From Theobroma cacao (Eukaryota > Streptophyta > Magnoliopsida > Malvales > Malvaceae), in contig NC_030852.1 of NCBI RefSeq assembly GCF_000208745.1, positions 17,087,706-17,151,705 of the forward strand: 64,000 bases of DNA, written 5' to 3'. Positions 48,502 to 60,168 of the stretch are shown here, in pieces. Position numbers and translations under genes: made by a program. The notes under the pieces are model-generated. The model did no database searches. It worked only from the letters and a program-made list of their open reading frames with translations, and had not been told where the DNA came from. Numbering within the stretch: the first letter of the stretch is position 1; each line of letters opens with the position of its first letter.

Positions 48502-49588
48502 TAGCACGTTTGGTTTTCGGAATAAATAGAAATAAAATAAAATAGCTATTACGTGATAATAGAATAAAGTGGGAATAGAATAGAATAGATATTATATAGT
48601 TTGGTATGACGAATGGAATATGGTAGGAATAATTATTATAACTCATTGCAGTGTTTGATTGGTAACAATAACTTTGGAATAAGTAGTATAGTTTAATTAT
48701 TAATATTTTTATTTATAATTTAATATTATTATGATTAAAATATTAATAATTTTTTATTTTTTATTTATACTCATTAAAAATTTAATATATTAGGGTATTT
48801 AATAAATAAAACATTAATATTTTAAAATATTTTATATTATAATATTTTAATCATATTAATATTAATAATATTTAAATTATATATAAAATATTAATATTTT
48901 AAAATTTATAAATAAATTTTTCTTTTTTATTCTTTTTTTTTCCTTTTTCCTTTCTTCTTCTCCATGGGTTGGCCACCGAAAAAGTGACCGGTGTAATGAA
49001 ACACCGATCTGGCACACCATATGGCCGGATCTGGCCACTAGGGTGCCAGATCGATGCTTCCCGCGATTGGATCTAGCCGTGGAGTGCTAGATCCAGTCAC
49101 GGGATCTGGTTAGAAGCACCAGATCTAGCTAGATCTCGGTTAAATATTGTCGAAAAGGATTAGATCAACTTTTTTTGATCATATTCGGTTGTGAAATCGC
49201 CATCGTCGCTGTTGTCGCTGCTGCCAACGTTATCTCCGATGATGAGTGCAAGTTAGAGAGAGAATGAAAGAGGAAAGAATGTGAGAAGAGAGAGAAAGAA
49301 GAAAGGAAAATGAGAAAAAAATATTTATAGGTCTAGGGTTGTAATACTTTTAAGTTATAAAAGGTATTTTAATCTTATTATATTTTAAGGCTATTTCCTC
49401 AATCATGGAATAGCAAAATCCATGGAGAAGCTTGGGTGTAGTTAAGCCTGAGTTTTTCCCCTATCATAAGGAATAGTTATTACTAGATAATAACTATTCC
49501 CTATGACATTGCTTACCAAACGGAGGTAAAGCAAACACATGGGAATAGATAAGGAATAGCTTAGCTATTCCTTGTACCAAACGTGCAG
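48502..49588. mobile_element. Non-autonomous TIR transposon, PIF/Harbinger-like
   Basis: The left end TAGCACGTTTGGT pairs with the right end ACCAAACGTGCAG, followed on both sides by a subterminal GGAATA/TATTCC. The flanking triplets TAA (48499-48501 and 49589-49591) look like a 3-bp target duplication, typical of PIF/Harbinger. The element is 1087 bp with no transposase. It carries an AT-rich left part and a GC-rich core (about 48960-49290) full of GATCTGG/CCAGATC palindromes. Confidence 0.6.
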
Positions 49589-49591
49589 TAA

Positions 49592-51817
49592 GAGGAATAG
49601 TCGAACCTTTGTAAATTGAGTTTACAATTCTCTTTATTCTTCACTCTTTACCTTTATTGCATTTACTTTCAATTATATATTATTGAATTGTTGATCATCT
49701 TAATATTTGTCATATCTCTTTTGAAAAATTATTTTGTGATTTTTTTAAAAAAAATCCAATTCACTCCCTTGTTTAAATTATTCATTCTAAATTAAGTTAA
49801 AATATTCTAAATTAGAATGAATTTTACTAAAATGTGGTATCCTTAACATTTTAGAATTAGAGAAATGCATCTTAAAATAATTAGAAAAGAATTAAATGAT
49901 TGCAGGTACATTTCTACATGTCTTGCACACTCATTGGATTTTTACCAAACTCACTATGGTTATGGTCATTATGAGTAAAATGCACAAATTATTCGTAATA
50001 TTTGTATAATATTTCATTTTCCCCGTAACTTTTAAAATTTAATTTTGTAGATCTGCAACACTAAATCCATCCATTTCATTCACCTATTATTAAAAATTAG
50101 AAAATTATATTACCTCAGAATCACATGGTATAAATTTCAACACAAAAAGTTAGATGAGCCCACATTTTTTTGACACATGAACATCCAAAGTGTCCAACGT
50201 CCCTATTTTTGCCAATGTTGACACCCACGTGGCTATGATTTGTGGCACTTAAACATCCACATAGACTTTCATGTGGCGTTGAGATGACAAATTTCATTAA
50301 ATTTTAATGACAGTAGACAGAATGAATGAATTTAAAACATGTTTGAAAGATTACATATGTAAAATTTAAGTTTTAAAAAAAATTAATAATGAAAACGAAA
50401 TATCATAAAAAAAGTCATGAATGTTTGATATAATTTACTCTCAAAATGATCACGATTCATTTGTTATCTACCACTTTGAAATTTCCTTTGCTTTAATTAA
50501 AATTAAGTGAATAATTCATAAACAAAATAATACCTTGATCCAAGTGGTGAAAACATTTGTACGTAATGGTTGGAGCTTAAGATCTTCAGTCAAATCAGCA
50601 CTTAATGTTGAATTGACAATTTTATGCGATGGCATCTAGTAAAATGGTCTAGCCAAAAACTTAAAATGGAGGTCATGAAGTTTTGGATTGTACTGCTGCA
50701 TATTTAATCCACTAATAAATACCAGAAAACCCTCACACGTAAGAATAGAATGGGTGCTGCTCTCCTGTGCAGACAGCAGATGATGACTATGTATAATTTC
50801 AAAGGCCAGTCAAACTTCGAAACTGAAAGGGTCCTAAGCTCTAAAGGTTGGATGGTATTCGGTCCTCTAACCAAGGCCGTAATGGTGGCCCATAGTCTTG
50901 CCCAACCATAGAGTTCTGGTCCTTGTAAGGCCTGTGAAGGTATGGTCCAGGTTCTAATCATCCTTCCTCTGCAGGCTGAACCTCGGCCAAGGTGGGTCCA
51001 AAGAAGAATTGCGAATGGTCAATACAAACAACGAAAATAAAAAGCCCACTTTCCTTGGGAAATCATTAGTACTGCCAGTTAGAAACTAGAAGTTTCTCAC
51101 CTACGAGAGAAATCTCTATCGTTTATTAAAATGATTAATCGAAAGGTAGGCATATCACCACACACACGCATATATATAAATAGATTACGTAAGGGAAAGG
51201 TAACTCTCGTTTCTCACGTAAAACCTTTCCTAACACGAGACCTTCAAATTACAATCTCAAGAAAGAAAAAAAATGATGATGGTGATCAACTTATTTGTTA
51301 AAGTTTCTGTAGCAATAGTACCAGAAGAGTCGAGAAGCAATGTGTGAGGAGGCCCACATAAAAGACTAGTGAACAACGATCACCACCTAAACGAGGGAAA
51401 GTGAAGAATCTAGAGCAATAAGAAATTATAGTTTTGCACGGCATAAGAGGGAAACCCTGGTGGGTGGTTAAGTTTCCCAAAACATACATGCACCCGGTGC
51501 GGCACAGCACTCATTTATTTACCTGTGGTCTCCCTGCGTCTCTAGTGATTTCAATTCTCAAACTCAAAGGCACACAGCACTTTGCCTGCTGCCACATCTC
51601 CTTCAATCTTTTTATGTTGCCCAAACATTTACTACTACCCCATTGGCTCTTTCAACTTTCAACTTCTTTGTAGTTTGCAATCATTCATGTCCCAACATTC
51701 AAGGTGCCTCATCGGTTGTCTCCTGTTAGAGCACTGTTTCAATTTTCACAGCTTGAAGTGATCCATGTGGCTATCTTCCTTTTCCATTTATTATTATTAT
51801 TATTATTTTCACAGCTT
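49592..51817. other. Intergenic spacer
   Basis: No gene recognised. A GC-richer stretch at about 50690-51010 has an 85-codon open frame on the minus strand without a recognisable domain. A (TTA)n run lies at about 51790-51807. Confidence 0.5.
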
Positions 51818-52628
51818 GAAGTAATGAAAGTCACCAGGGGACTTGATATCATGAAATATACATACATACATACATACATACATCTAACTAATTAAAACAT
51901 AGAAACAAACGGACAACGTCCTCACCCTACCCTCTGGTTTAATTGGGGGAAGTTGAGTATCTGAAGTTTTTTTTTTGTTGTTTAATTGGGGGAAGGGGGA
52001 CAAGGGATCATGCACCAACCTGAAGTCTGGGGAATAGGAATGAATGAATTCTTCCTCTCAAATAAGACAAAGAAATTTGTTTGTGGTCCTGTTTCTTTTT
52101 TATGTCCCCCATCCCCCGTGGTTAGTTAATAGTTGTTTTTCCTTGCTTTCTGGGAAACTTAGCAGTTCACTCATTAATTGAAACAGTAACAATTGCATTG
52201 CATGTGCCTACTATACTGACACAAAAGAGAAAAATGAAACGAGAAATCAACATTTTTGCAAGGGAAAAGGAAGGGATGAAGAACAACCCAAAGAGTCCAT
52301 ATAAATATACGAGTTTAGAAATAAGCTTGTCAGCAACATGGAACATTGAAAATGACACAAGAAGTCACCGCAGGAAGGAATTCCAATCCATTGAGCACAC
52401 TGTTCGGTGTTGCGAAAGTCCGCCCCGCAAGTCATATGGGAACAAACAGAAGTCAAGAAGTCAATCCTACTGCCTTCCTGATTGAAGCCCCAAATCGGGG
52501 ATGTAGCTCAGATGGTAGAGAGGTACGGGATCGATACCCCGCCTCTCCACTAGTGGCTTCCTCCTTGGTCTGTTTTTACCTTATTTCTTGCACAATAATG
52601 GAATTGGGTTCCTTCTTTTATTATTTTT
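51818..52628. repeat. 0.8-kb direct repeat, copy 1 (with tRNA-Ala relic)
   Basis: Nearly identical to 58997-59802, in the same orientation. The two copies flank the NPF gene. Differences include the length of an (ATAC)n run near 51857-51885, poly-T length and scattered substitutions. The segment has no protein gene; its open frames are incidental. Confidence 0.93.
52497..52549 (+). pseudogene. tRNA-Ala relic without anticodon arm, copy 1
   Basis: It begins GGGGATGTAGCTCAGATGGT, the start of plant tRNA-Ala, but GGTAGAG runs straight into AGGTACGG, so the anticodon arm is gone. Compared with copy 2 this copy has also lost one G of the T stem and has an A-to-C change that breaks an acceptor-stem pair. 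It cannot decode. Confidence 0.8.
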
Positions 52629-54973
52629 GTTATCATCTAATCTTCAAAATGCTTTCATGGTTAACTTCTATGTGCATTTAAGCAAATCAGTTGCTGCCTA
52701 AAGCAAAAGATGCCTAAGTGATCATATGGACAGGGTTCCTTTGCCACTGAGAAATATATTCAAACATCTCTTCATTACTTTCTGATCTATCATCAATGTT
52801 CATAGCTTCAAAACTTGTAACTATTCATTTGATTGGTGAAACAGCAAAAAGGATGTTTGAAGAAAAATAAGTAGGAAAATGCTTACCAAAATGATCAGTC
52901 AATAATCTCTACAACCAGGTGATATCTTGCATACTTTTGAAAGCCTAAAATATACCTGGAGAGAGGATTTACAAGGCGAGAGATATTATTTCCCGTAATG
53001 CGGTAGAGGTAAAAAATTCACATGCAAAATTGCCACCTGGCTGTACAGAGTTAAAAATGGCACTCAGCGGCATGTTAAGTCTTATCAAGCAATTCTCATT
53101 GAGCCAGCCATGGAGCATACGCTAACAAAAATATGGACATAAATCAGACACGAAGGACCTCTACTTGTATTGCTTGGGCAACTTCAGCAAGGCTCAATAT
53201 ATTCTTTGTCGGTGAGATTAATATTCCATCCATTAACGTACCTGGATGAGATGAAATGGCAATCAACAAATTTTTGGAGAATCAGAATCTAAAAATGCTT
53301 TGAAGTTGAAATATGAAGTCACTATATAGATTCACCTTTCTTGCGGCTGAAAATGCACTGAATCAAAATCTAAAGAAGAAAACGAAAGCGAAAAGCAGGG
53401 GCAAAGATGAGGAGAGGAATGTTTTATCCTTAAAATGAGCTTTCCAGATGATGAAATTACTGGCATACTACAAGAATTTTCTTAATTTCATCCAAATTAT
53501 ATACGGACCAAAGCCAATCTTAGCTATTTATTCACTCCTACCATTTATCATAATCTACAAGCCTTATCTGCACGTAAAATGTTGAAATATCCTAGTTTGA
53601 TATTCACACCACAGACCACACTCTGTGAATCATTAGTTAATTTCACCATCAACTTCATGAAAGAAAATCTAATTAATTAGACAAGACATACACTCTCATT
53701 TTCATTTGGTCACCCTTTAATTTCGTTCAGCATCATTATTGCCTGAAAATGCCAATTTAACAGGCATTTCTTTTTGTCACGTTCTTTAGTTTGGTCAATA
53801 TAGGAAGGGCAAAACTGTTAAAAGGGTGGCAGTGCTCGGAAGTAAATGCCAGGAAGTAGGTCCCTATCCTAAAGGCTGTTAGCCACCCAATTTGGAGATC
53901 GCCAAGGGGTATATCGTGTCCGCATAATCAGCTGAACAAGGGAGCAAGGAATTCAGGTGGCCTAGAAAGGAAACCGATGCAACAGGTAACAACATGGATC
54001 GACAGGACACACTCGGATGACTCTTATTGTGACATGTGAGAAGCAATACTATTGAAGCTGAAAACACTAGTAGAACATTGAGACCAGACAAAAATCACAT
54101 GTATGGACAGTGATACAACAACACATGGCTTTTGGTGATCAGATTAGAATTCATGCAGCCTAATCCAAACAATCAGGGACAAGTTCTTGTATAGTATATA
54201 TACGAAAAAGCATATATTTATTTTTTCATGTTAGGAAAGTCAAAATAGTAGAATACAGAGATAGTGCTTGTAGAAAAAGCACCCATCTCTCAAGATTAAC
54301 TTTAAGACACAGTGGCATTACCACCAGAAGGGTGAGTGTTGCTGTGGGGCATGTTTAAAAAGCTAGGATCTTAACTTTACCTTCAAGAACATCATACCAC
54401 CACGACCTCATTTAACCTAGTCCACTTGTTTCTTTTATTTATTCTCATTTTCTGATGGCCATCCTTAATAAATTAAATACGTCGGGAACATATATACGTA
54501 CTGTGCACAGTTTGGCCAGGCAATCATCTAAGACCACATTTGATTCCAATTTGCAAGTAATATCCACTACAAAATCATCTTCTTACACCTGTATAGAGAA
54601 GTTCAAATAATCTTCTTATTCGTTGTTTCGATGATAGTGACTAGGTATATCATCTTGGGTAACACAATCCAATCGAAAAGGAAAACATAGCATGTTTCAA
54701 CAATAACAAAGTGTGCAGACAGGAGGTCTGGATTCCTATAATTCTCATTTTGATCCTCTAATCTTCTGTATGGTTCATTATAACCAAGTGATCCTTGATA
54801 AGAATACACCTCCACTACTCTCTCGCTCTATCTCCTCCTTCCCCCTCTCTTTCTCCCTCAATCTACTGCCTCACTAATAGAAACTGTCAACTTTGACAAC
54901 GTAGGAGGAAATGAGTAGTCAGTACCACTGGGTCTAGACCTTTCCCAGAGGGTTGGACCACATATATTCAGTC
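52629..54973. other. Spacer upstream of the NPF gene
   Basis: No gene recognised. A CT-rich patch lies at about 54811-54870. Confidence 0.5.
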
Positions 54974-54981
54974 TATATAAA
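54974..54981 (+). promoter_or_regulatory. TATA box of the NPF gene
   Basis: TATATAAA, 110 nt upstream of the proposed start codon at 55091, which supports that start with a leader of about 80 nt. Confidence 0.55.
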
Positions 54982-55090
54982 TGACTCCAAACTCTACTGC
55001 CTTTATTATTCAAGAAATTCTTTATCAAGCACTCTACAACCAAAGATCCCACTTAAGTTTAAAATATTCTAGAAAATAGCAAAAGTTGCT

Positions 55091-58000
55091 ATGGTGGGAT
55101 TTCTGATCTTATGTTCTTACTCCATTTCTTCTTTTATCTCCTGGCTTCCCACTTATACTGGTGTGTTCTAATTTAGTTCTTGGTTCATTGTTGTAGGAAG
55201 AAGCACATCAGTCAAACAAATGGGAAGGATATGTAGATTGGAGAAATAGACCTGCCATGAGAGGCCGTCACGGTGGCATGCTTGCCGCATCCTTTGTCTT
55301 AGGTCAGTATTGCGTTAATTAATAAAAGTACACCATCCAACCATGGGCTTCCAAAGTTATACTAAAATATAGGATTTGGTTGTTGCTGAAAATTTTTTAA
55401 ATAGTGTAAATTCAACAATATGAAAGAAACTTTTATCTTGCAAGGGGTTCTGTTTAAGTAGTTGTTGTATTACCTTATATTGACATTGCAATTAAAGAAC
55501 ACAAGACTTGTGAAATCTTGTTAATCCGTAGCCGTGGAGATTCTGGAGAATCTAGCTTTCCTGGCAAATGCAAGCAACCTTGTGCTGTACCTTTCAAAGT
55601 TCATGCACTACTCTTTATCAAGCTCTGCAAACATTGTTACCAGTTTCATGGGAACAGCCTTCCTCCTTGCTCTCCTCGGTGGCTTTTTAGCAGATGCCTT
55701 TTTCACCACCTACCGCCTCTATTTGACAAGTGCTGCAATAGAATTTATGGTAAGAATCTAATAGCAAAGTTAAACTCTTGAACTTTATGTTATTTTCCAC
55801 TTTGCAAGTTTCACATGTAAGGAGTATGGAATTATAAACTTAGAAACCACAGGTTTATCCAGGTAAGCACTCGCCACAACCCATGGTTCTGGGATGACAG
55901 CAATTAACATGCCAAAAATTGAAATCTAAGAATCAAATAGCCAAAAGTTGTCACCATCTAAGGTACAAGTTCGTCAAGAGAGCACCTAATTGGCTTTTGA
56001 AGGTCTCCTTGGTTAGAAAGGGCATATAATACAGTTGTAGGAATCATCAAAAAAAAATATCTGTTTGTTATTTCAAGCAGGATGAAACATACAGTTACCA
56101 ACCCACCTAGAAGCATGCGTGAACGATACTGCAGTATTGATTAAGTACACATATGGATATGGTGCTGCTCTAGGCCCACTTGACGATTGCGCCTACTCGC
56201 TATTAACGCACTATCAATGGGTTCAGAAGAATATAACTCCGTCACCAGTAAGACATAGCAAAGCCCAACCAATAATGATAACGTGAAAACAAGGGGTGGG
56301 AAATGGGGAAGGACAACGATTGAAAGTGCTAATTTGGCCTGTAGTAGCATTGTACAATTGCATTTCATAGCAACCTGGCTAGGTCCCACAAAAGGTTCTG
56401 CCTTGCCCATAACGAAATTTGATTGGTGGAAGAAAAAAATTCCCCACCTATGAGTCCAACTCAATTAAATGCAGCCATGTCCAACCATGTGACAACTTGA
56501 TCAAAAATAGGTGTAATTGAGGCAACTAAAGGAAAAAAACACTCATGTCCGTACCATACAAGCCCTTTATCTTCACGAATTACTATACTGTGACCAAATC
56601 AACATGATGCCCATCAAAACTCCAGTTGCCGTAGTTTATAGGTCTGTAGTCAGATACTAGAGAGTTCTTTCTCAGATGTCATCAATTAACTTATCTTCTA
56701 CATCTTCCTTAACAAACTCTAACCATTAAACAGGGTCTCTTAACACTCACAGTGCAAGCTCACATACCTTCATTGAAACCACCAACTTGCGCTTTAGCAA
56801 GCACTGAAATTCCATGCCAGAAAGTCGGAGGCCAGAAAGCAGCACTGTTGTTTACCGGCCTTTATCTGGTAGCACTAGGTGTTGGTGGAATAAAAGGTTC
56901 ACTTCCCCCTCATGGGGCTGAGCAATTTGATGAGACCACCCCACAAGGGAGGAAGCAGAGATCATCCTTCTTCAACTACTATGTGTTCTGCCTCTCTTGT
57001 GGAGCTTTAATTGCAGTAACTTTTGTGGTGTGGATTGAAGACAACAAAGGCTGGCAATGGGGATTTGGGATCGCTACTGCAACAATACTGATCTCCATAC
57101 CAGTTTTTCTCCTTGGCTCTCCTATTTACAGGACAAAGATTCCAGCAGGAAGCCCTATTACCACAATGTTTGAGGTAGAACTCAAACGAGTAAAATTACA
57201 TAAGCACGCAAGTTGCAAAGCTAGGGCAAGTAATCCTTTTTCATTCATGACCTACAGGTTTTAGCTGCAGCAATTTACAACAACTGCAAGTCTAAGAATC
57301 CTAGCAAAGCAGTCATGGGCATGGAAGCAAGCCCATCCGACAGAACGGAAACCAGTGAAGGAGAAGAAAGTAATACCAAGGCAATGGTCCCAAGTCGAAC
57401 TCCTACAGAAGACCTCAAGTTCCTGAACAAAGCAATCAAACGAAAACCAGTTAAACCAATGTTAGATTGTACAGTAAAGCAAGTAGAAGAGGTCAAAGAA
57501 GTGCTAAAGATACTCCCAATTTTCACGTGCACCATAATGCTTAACTGCTGCCTTGCTCAGCTCTCCACCTTTTCTGTCCAACAAGCAGCCACCATGAACA
57601 CCAAGATTGGTTCCTTAAAAGTTCCACCTGCTTCTCTCCCTATCTTCCCCGTCATCTTCATGGTGATCCTTGCACCAACCTATAACCATGTCATAATTCC
57701 ATTTGCCAGAAAAGTAACCAAGACTGAAATTGGAATTACTCATCTCCAGAGAATTGGAACAGGGCTGGTTCTATCTATTATTGCAATGGCAGTGGCTGCT
57801 CTAGTGGAAATAAAGCGAAAAAAGGTAGCAGTCGAATCTGGGTTACTTAATTCTGCTGATTCTCTACCAATCACGTTCCTTTGGATAGCTCTCCAATACT
57901 TGTTTCTTGGATCAGCTGATCTTTTCAGCTTAGTTGGCATGATGGAATTCTTCTTCACTGAGGCACCAACAAGCATGAGATCTTTGGCCACTTCCCTCTC

Positions 58001-58226
58001 TTGGGCTTCACTTGCCATGGGGTACTATTTCAGTTCAGTGCTTATATCAATAGTCAACAATGTTACCAGCAGCTTTCGACTCACACCATGGCTTTCTGGT
58101 AGCAACTTGAATCATTACCACCTAGAGAGGTTTTACTGGTTGATGTGCTTACTTAGCAGTCTAAATTTCTTCCATTATCTCTTCTGGGCAAACCGCTACA
58201 AGTATAGAACAACAAGCCCCTGCTGA
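55091..58226 (+). CDS. NRT1/PTR family transporter, subfamily NPF4 (NPF4.5/4.6/4.7 group)
   Basis: Proton-coupled-type MFS transporter of the plasma membrane. Exons: 55091-55093, 55197-55302, 55532-55749, 56734-57174, 57258-58226, totalling 1737 nt and 578 aa (family about 580-590). The first coding exon would be just the ATG, followed by a GTGGGA donor; it fits the TATA box and gives MEEAHQSNKWEGYVDWRNRP, but this first exon is the weakest part. The body is diagnostic: GRHGGMLAASFVL, NASNLVLYL, GLYLVALGVGGIKGSL, HGAEQFDETTPQGRKQRSSF, LNCCLAQLSTFSVQQAATMN, YLFLGSADLFSLVGMMEFFF and SMRSLATSLSWASLAMGYY. A long hydrophilic loop separates the two six-helix halves. The ExxE(R/K) motif of helix 1 is EILEN here, lacking the basic residue, as in its NPF4 relatives. 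NPF4.5/4.6 homologues transport abscisic acid and NPF4.6 (NRT1.2) also nitrate. As I recall, the collinear Arabidopsis gene is NPF4.7 (At5g62730). Confidence 0.9.
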
Positions 58227-58996
58227 TTCGTCAAAGATTTAAACTCTGCAAGGCCTAATACATAGTTGAAGTCAACCAAATCCATCAGCTAGAGATGATT
58301 TAAATTGAGTCTTCTAAGCTCCATCCGCGCCAAGTTGGGAGACTAAGTAGAGAAAGGATATGAGTAATCGTGTGGTTCTTTTCTCTAATAATTCTCTTAC
58401 ATGGTATCATATTAGGGCTTTTTCTCATCCCTAATTTTCATTTCTGCTTGTAAGCCCTAGTGCTAGAATCACACATATAATACTACTAATGTTCATGTAG
58501 TTAAATCAGTGCACGAGCATGGCTAGTGAAATTTGGAATCATATCCAGTTCTAAATCTCATTTTCACCTCACCTGGTAACATTGGAAATGATAAAATCTA
58601 ACAGCTATGGAGCAAAAATTTTCGACATTCCAAATATCTGAATGATTAGCACATGTCATTATCAGACATGGATGTTACCTTTGCACCATACAGCTTACTA
58701 ATGGGGCAAAGAATTTGGCACAAGTTGGCAGAGTGCATAAATCGTCAATTTTCTTGTTTACTCAAAAACAAAGAGCAAAAGTATCCAAGACAACAGCTTA
58801 ATATATATCATTCTTGCTCATTAACCTACCCCCAAACAAAAGCTAGCTGGAAATAAGTATAAGTCTCAATCAATTCAAATGGGCACGACATTAATTAGCA
58901 ATATTAACAAGAGGATGGCTGTGAAAAGTATAGAATGCATCTTTACCTTTGCATTTAAACAAATTGAGATAAAAGTAAATGAAAAGGGTACTAAGA
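58227..58996. other. NPF 3' region
   Basis: Contains the 3' UTR and short spacer. No further gene seen. Confidence 0.5.
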
Positions 58997-59802
58997 GAAG
59001 TAATGAAAGTCACCAGGGGACTTGATATCATGAAATATACATTCATACATATATCTAACTAATTAAAACATAGAAACAAACGGACAACGTCCTCACCCTA
59101 CCCTCTGGTTTAATTGGGGGAAGTTGAGTATCTGAAGTTTTTTTTTTTTTTTGTTTAATTGGGGGAAGGGGGACAAGGGATCATGCACCAACCTGAAGTC
59201 TGGGAAATAGGAATGAATGAATTCTTCCTCTCAAATAAGACAAAGAAATTTGTTTGTGGTCCTCTTTCTTTTTTATATCCCCCATCCCCCGTGGTTAGTT
59301 AATGGTTGTTTTTCCTTGCTTTCTGGGAAACTTAGCAGTTCACTCATTAATTGAAACAGTAACAATTGCATTGCATGTGCCTACTATACTGACACAAAAG
59401 AGAAAAATGAAACGAGAAATCAACATTTTTGCAAGGTAAAAGGAAGGGATGAAGAACAACCCAAAGAGTCCATATAAGTATACGAGTTTAGAAATAAGCT
59501 TGTCAGCAACATGGAACATTGAAAATGACACGAGAAGTCACCGCAGGAAGGAATTCCAATCCATTGAGCACACTGTTCGGTGTTGCGAAAGTCCGCCCCG
59601 CAAGTCATATGGGAACAAACAGAAGTCAAGAAGTCAATCCTACTGCCTTCCTGATTGAAGCCCCAAATCGGGGATGTAGCTCAGATGGTAGAGAGGTACG
59701 GGGATCGATACCCCGCATCTCCACTAGTAGCTTCCTCCTTGGTCTGGTTTTACCTTATTTCTTGCACAATAATGGAATTGGGTTCCTTCTTTTATTATTT
59801 TT
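58997..59802. repeat. 0.8-kb direct repeat, copy 2 (with tRNA-Ala relic)
   Basis: Second copy of 51818-52628. The left break is in GAAGTAATG and the right break in TTATTTTT. No terminal inverted repeats or target duplication were found, so a segmental duplication is more likely than a classical transposon. Confidence 0.93.
59670..59723 (+). pseudogene. tRNA-Ala relic without anticodon arm, copy 2
   Basis: 54 nt instead of the usual 73. The acceptor stem (GGGGATG with CATCTCC) and the T arm (CGGGG, 7-nt loop, CCCCG) pair fully, and the D-arm/A-box sequence is present. The missing 19 nt correspond to the anticodon stem-loop plus one base on each side. The B-box-like GATCGATAC is intact, so RNA polymerase III could still bind, although the distance between the boxes is shortened. 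It cannot act in translation. Confidence 0.82.
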
Positions 59803-60168
59803 CCCCTCCCCTTTTTCTTGTTCCCGTTTTTATTTTCTTTCACAATCGTTGGATAATGGTTGAGGATTAGGAACTATGATTGTATAAGGAATGATTCCAA
59901 CTGGACACATAAATAAGCCTTTTGATTTTGAGCTTGATGCTGCTCTGTGTCTTTCATTTTCAACCAACATGAAGCCCTCATCAACAAAGTAGCTGCAACA
60001 AAAGCCTTATTCTACATTCTTCCTTGTTTCTGTACTAATTTACATGCCTTATCACATTCACCAAATTTATTAAAAACCACAAAACAAAAACCGACTAAAA
60101 AATTAGCAGTAAGTAATAACAAGATAACGACAATAAAAGGAAAACAAAAAAAACAAAACAAGTGAACT
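59803..60168. other. Spacer and RIQ2 3' UTR
   Basis: No gene. The right part contains the probable 3' UTR of RIQ2 on the minus strand. Confidence 0.5.

Noticed and set aside
52497..52549. Functional tRNA-Ala
   Set aside because: The anticodon arm is absent in both copies, and copy 1 also has stem defects.
51818..52628. Duplicated segment as a classical transposon
   Set aside because: No terminal inverted repeats, LTRs or target duplication at the break points.
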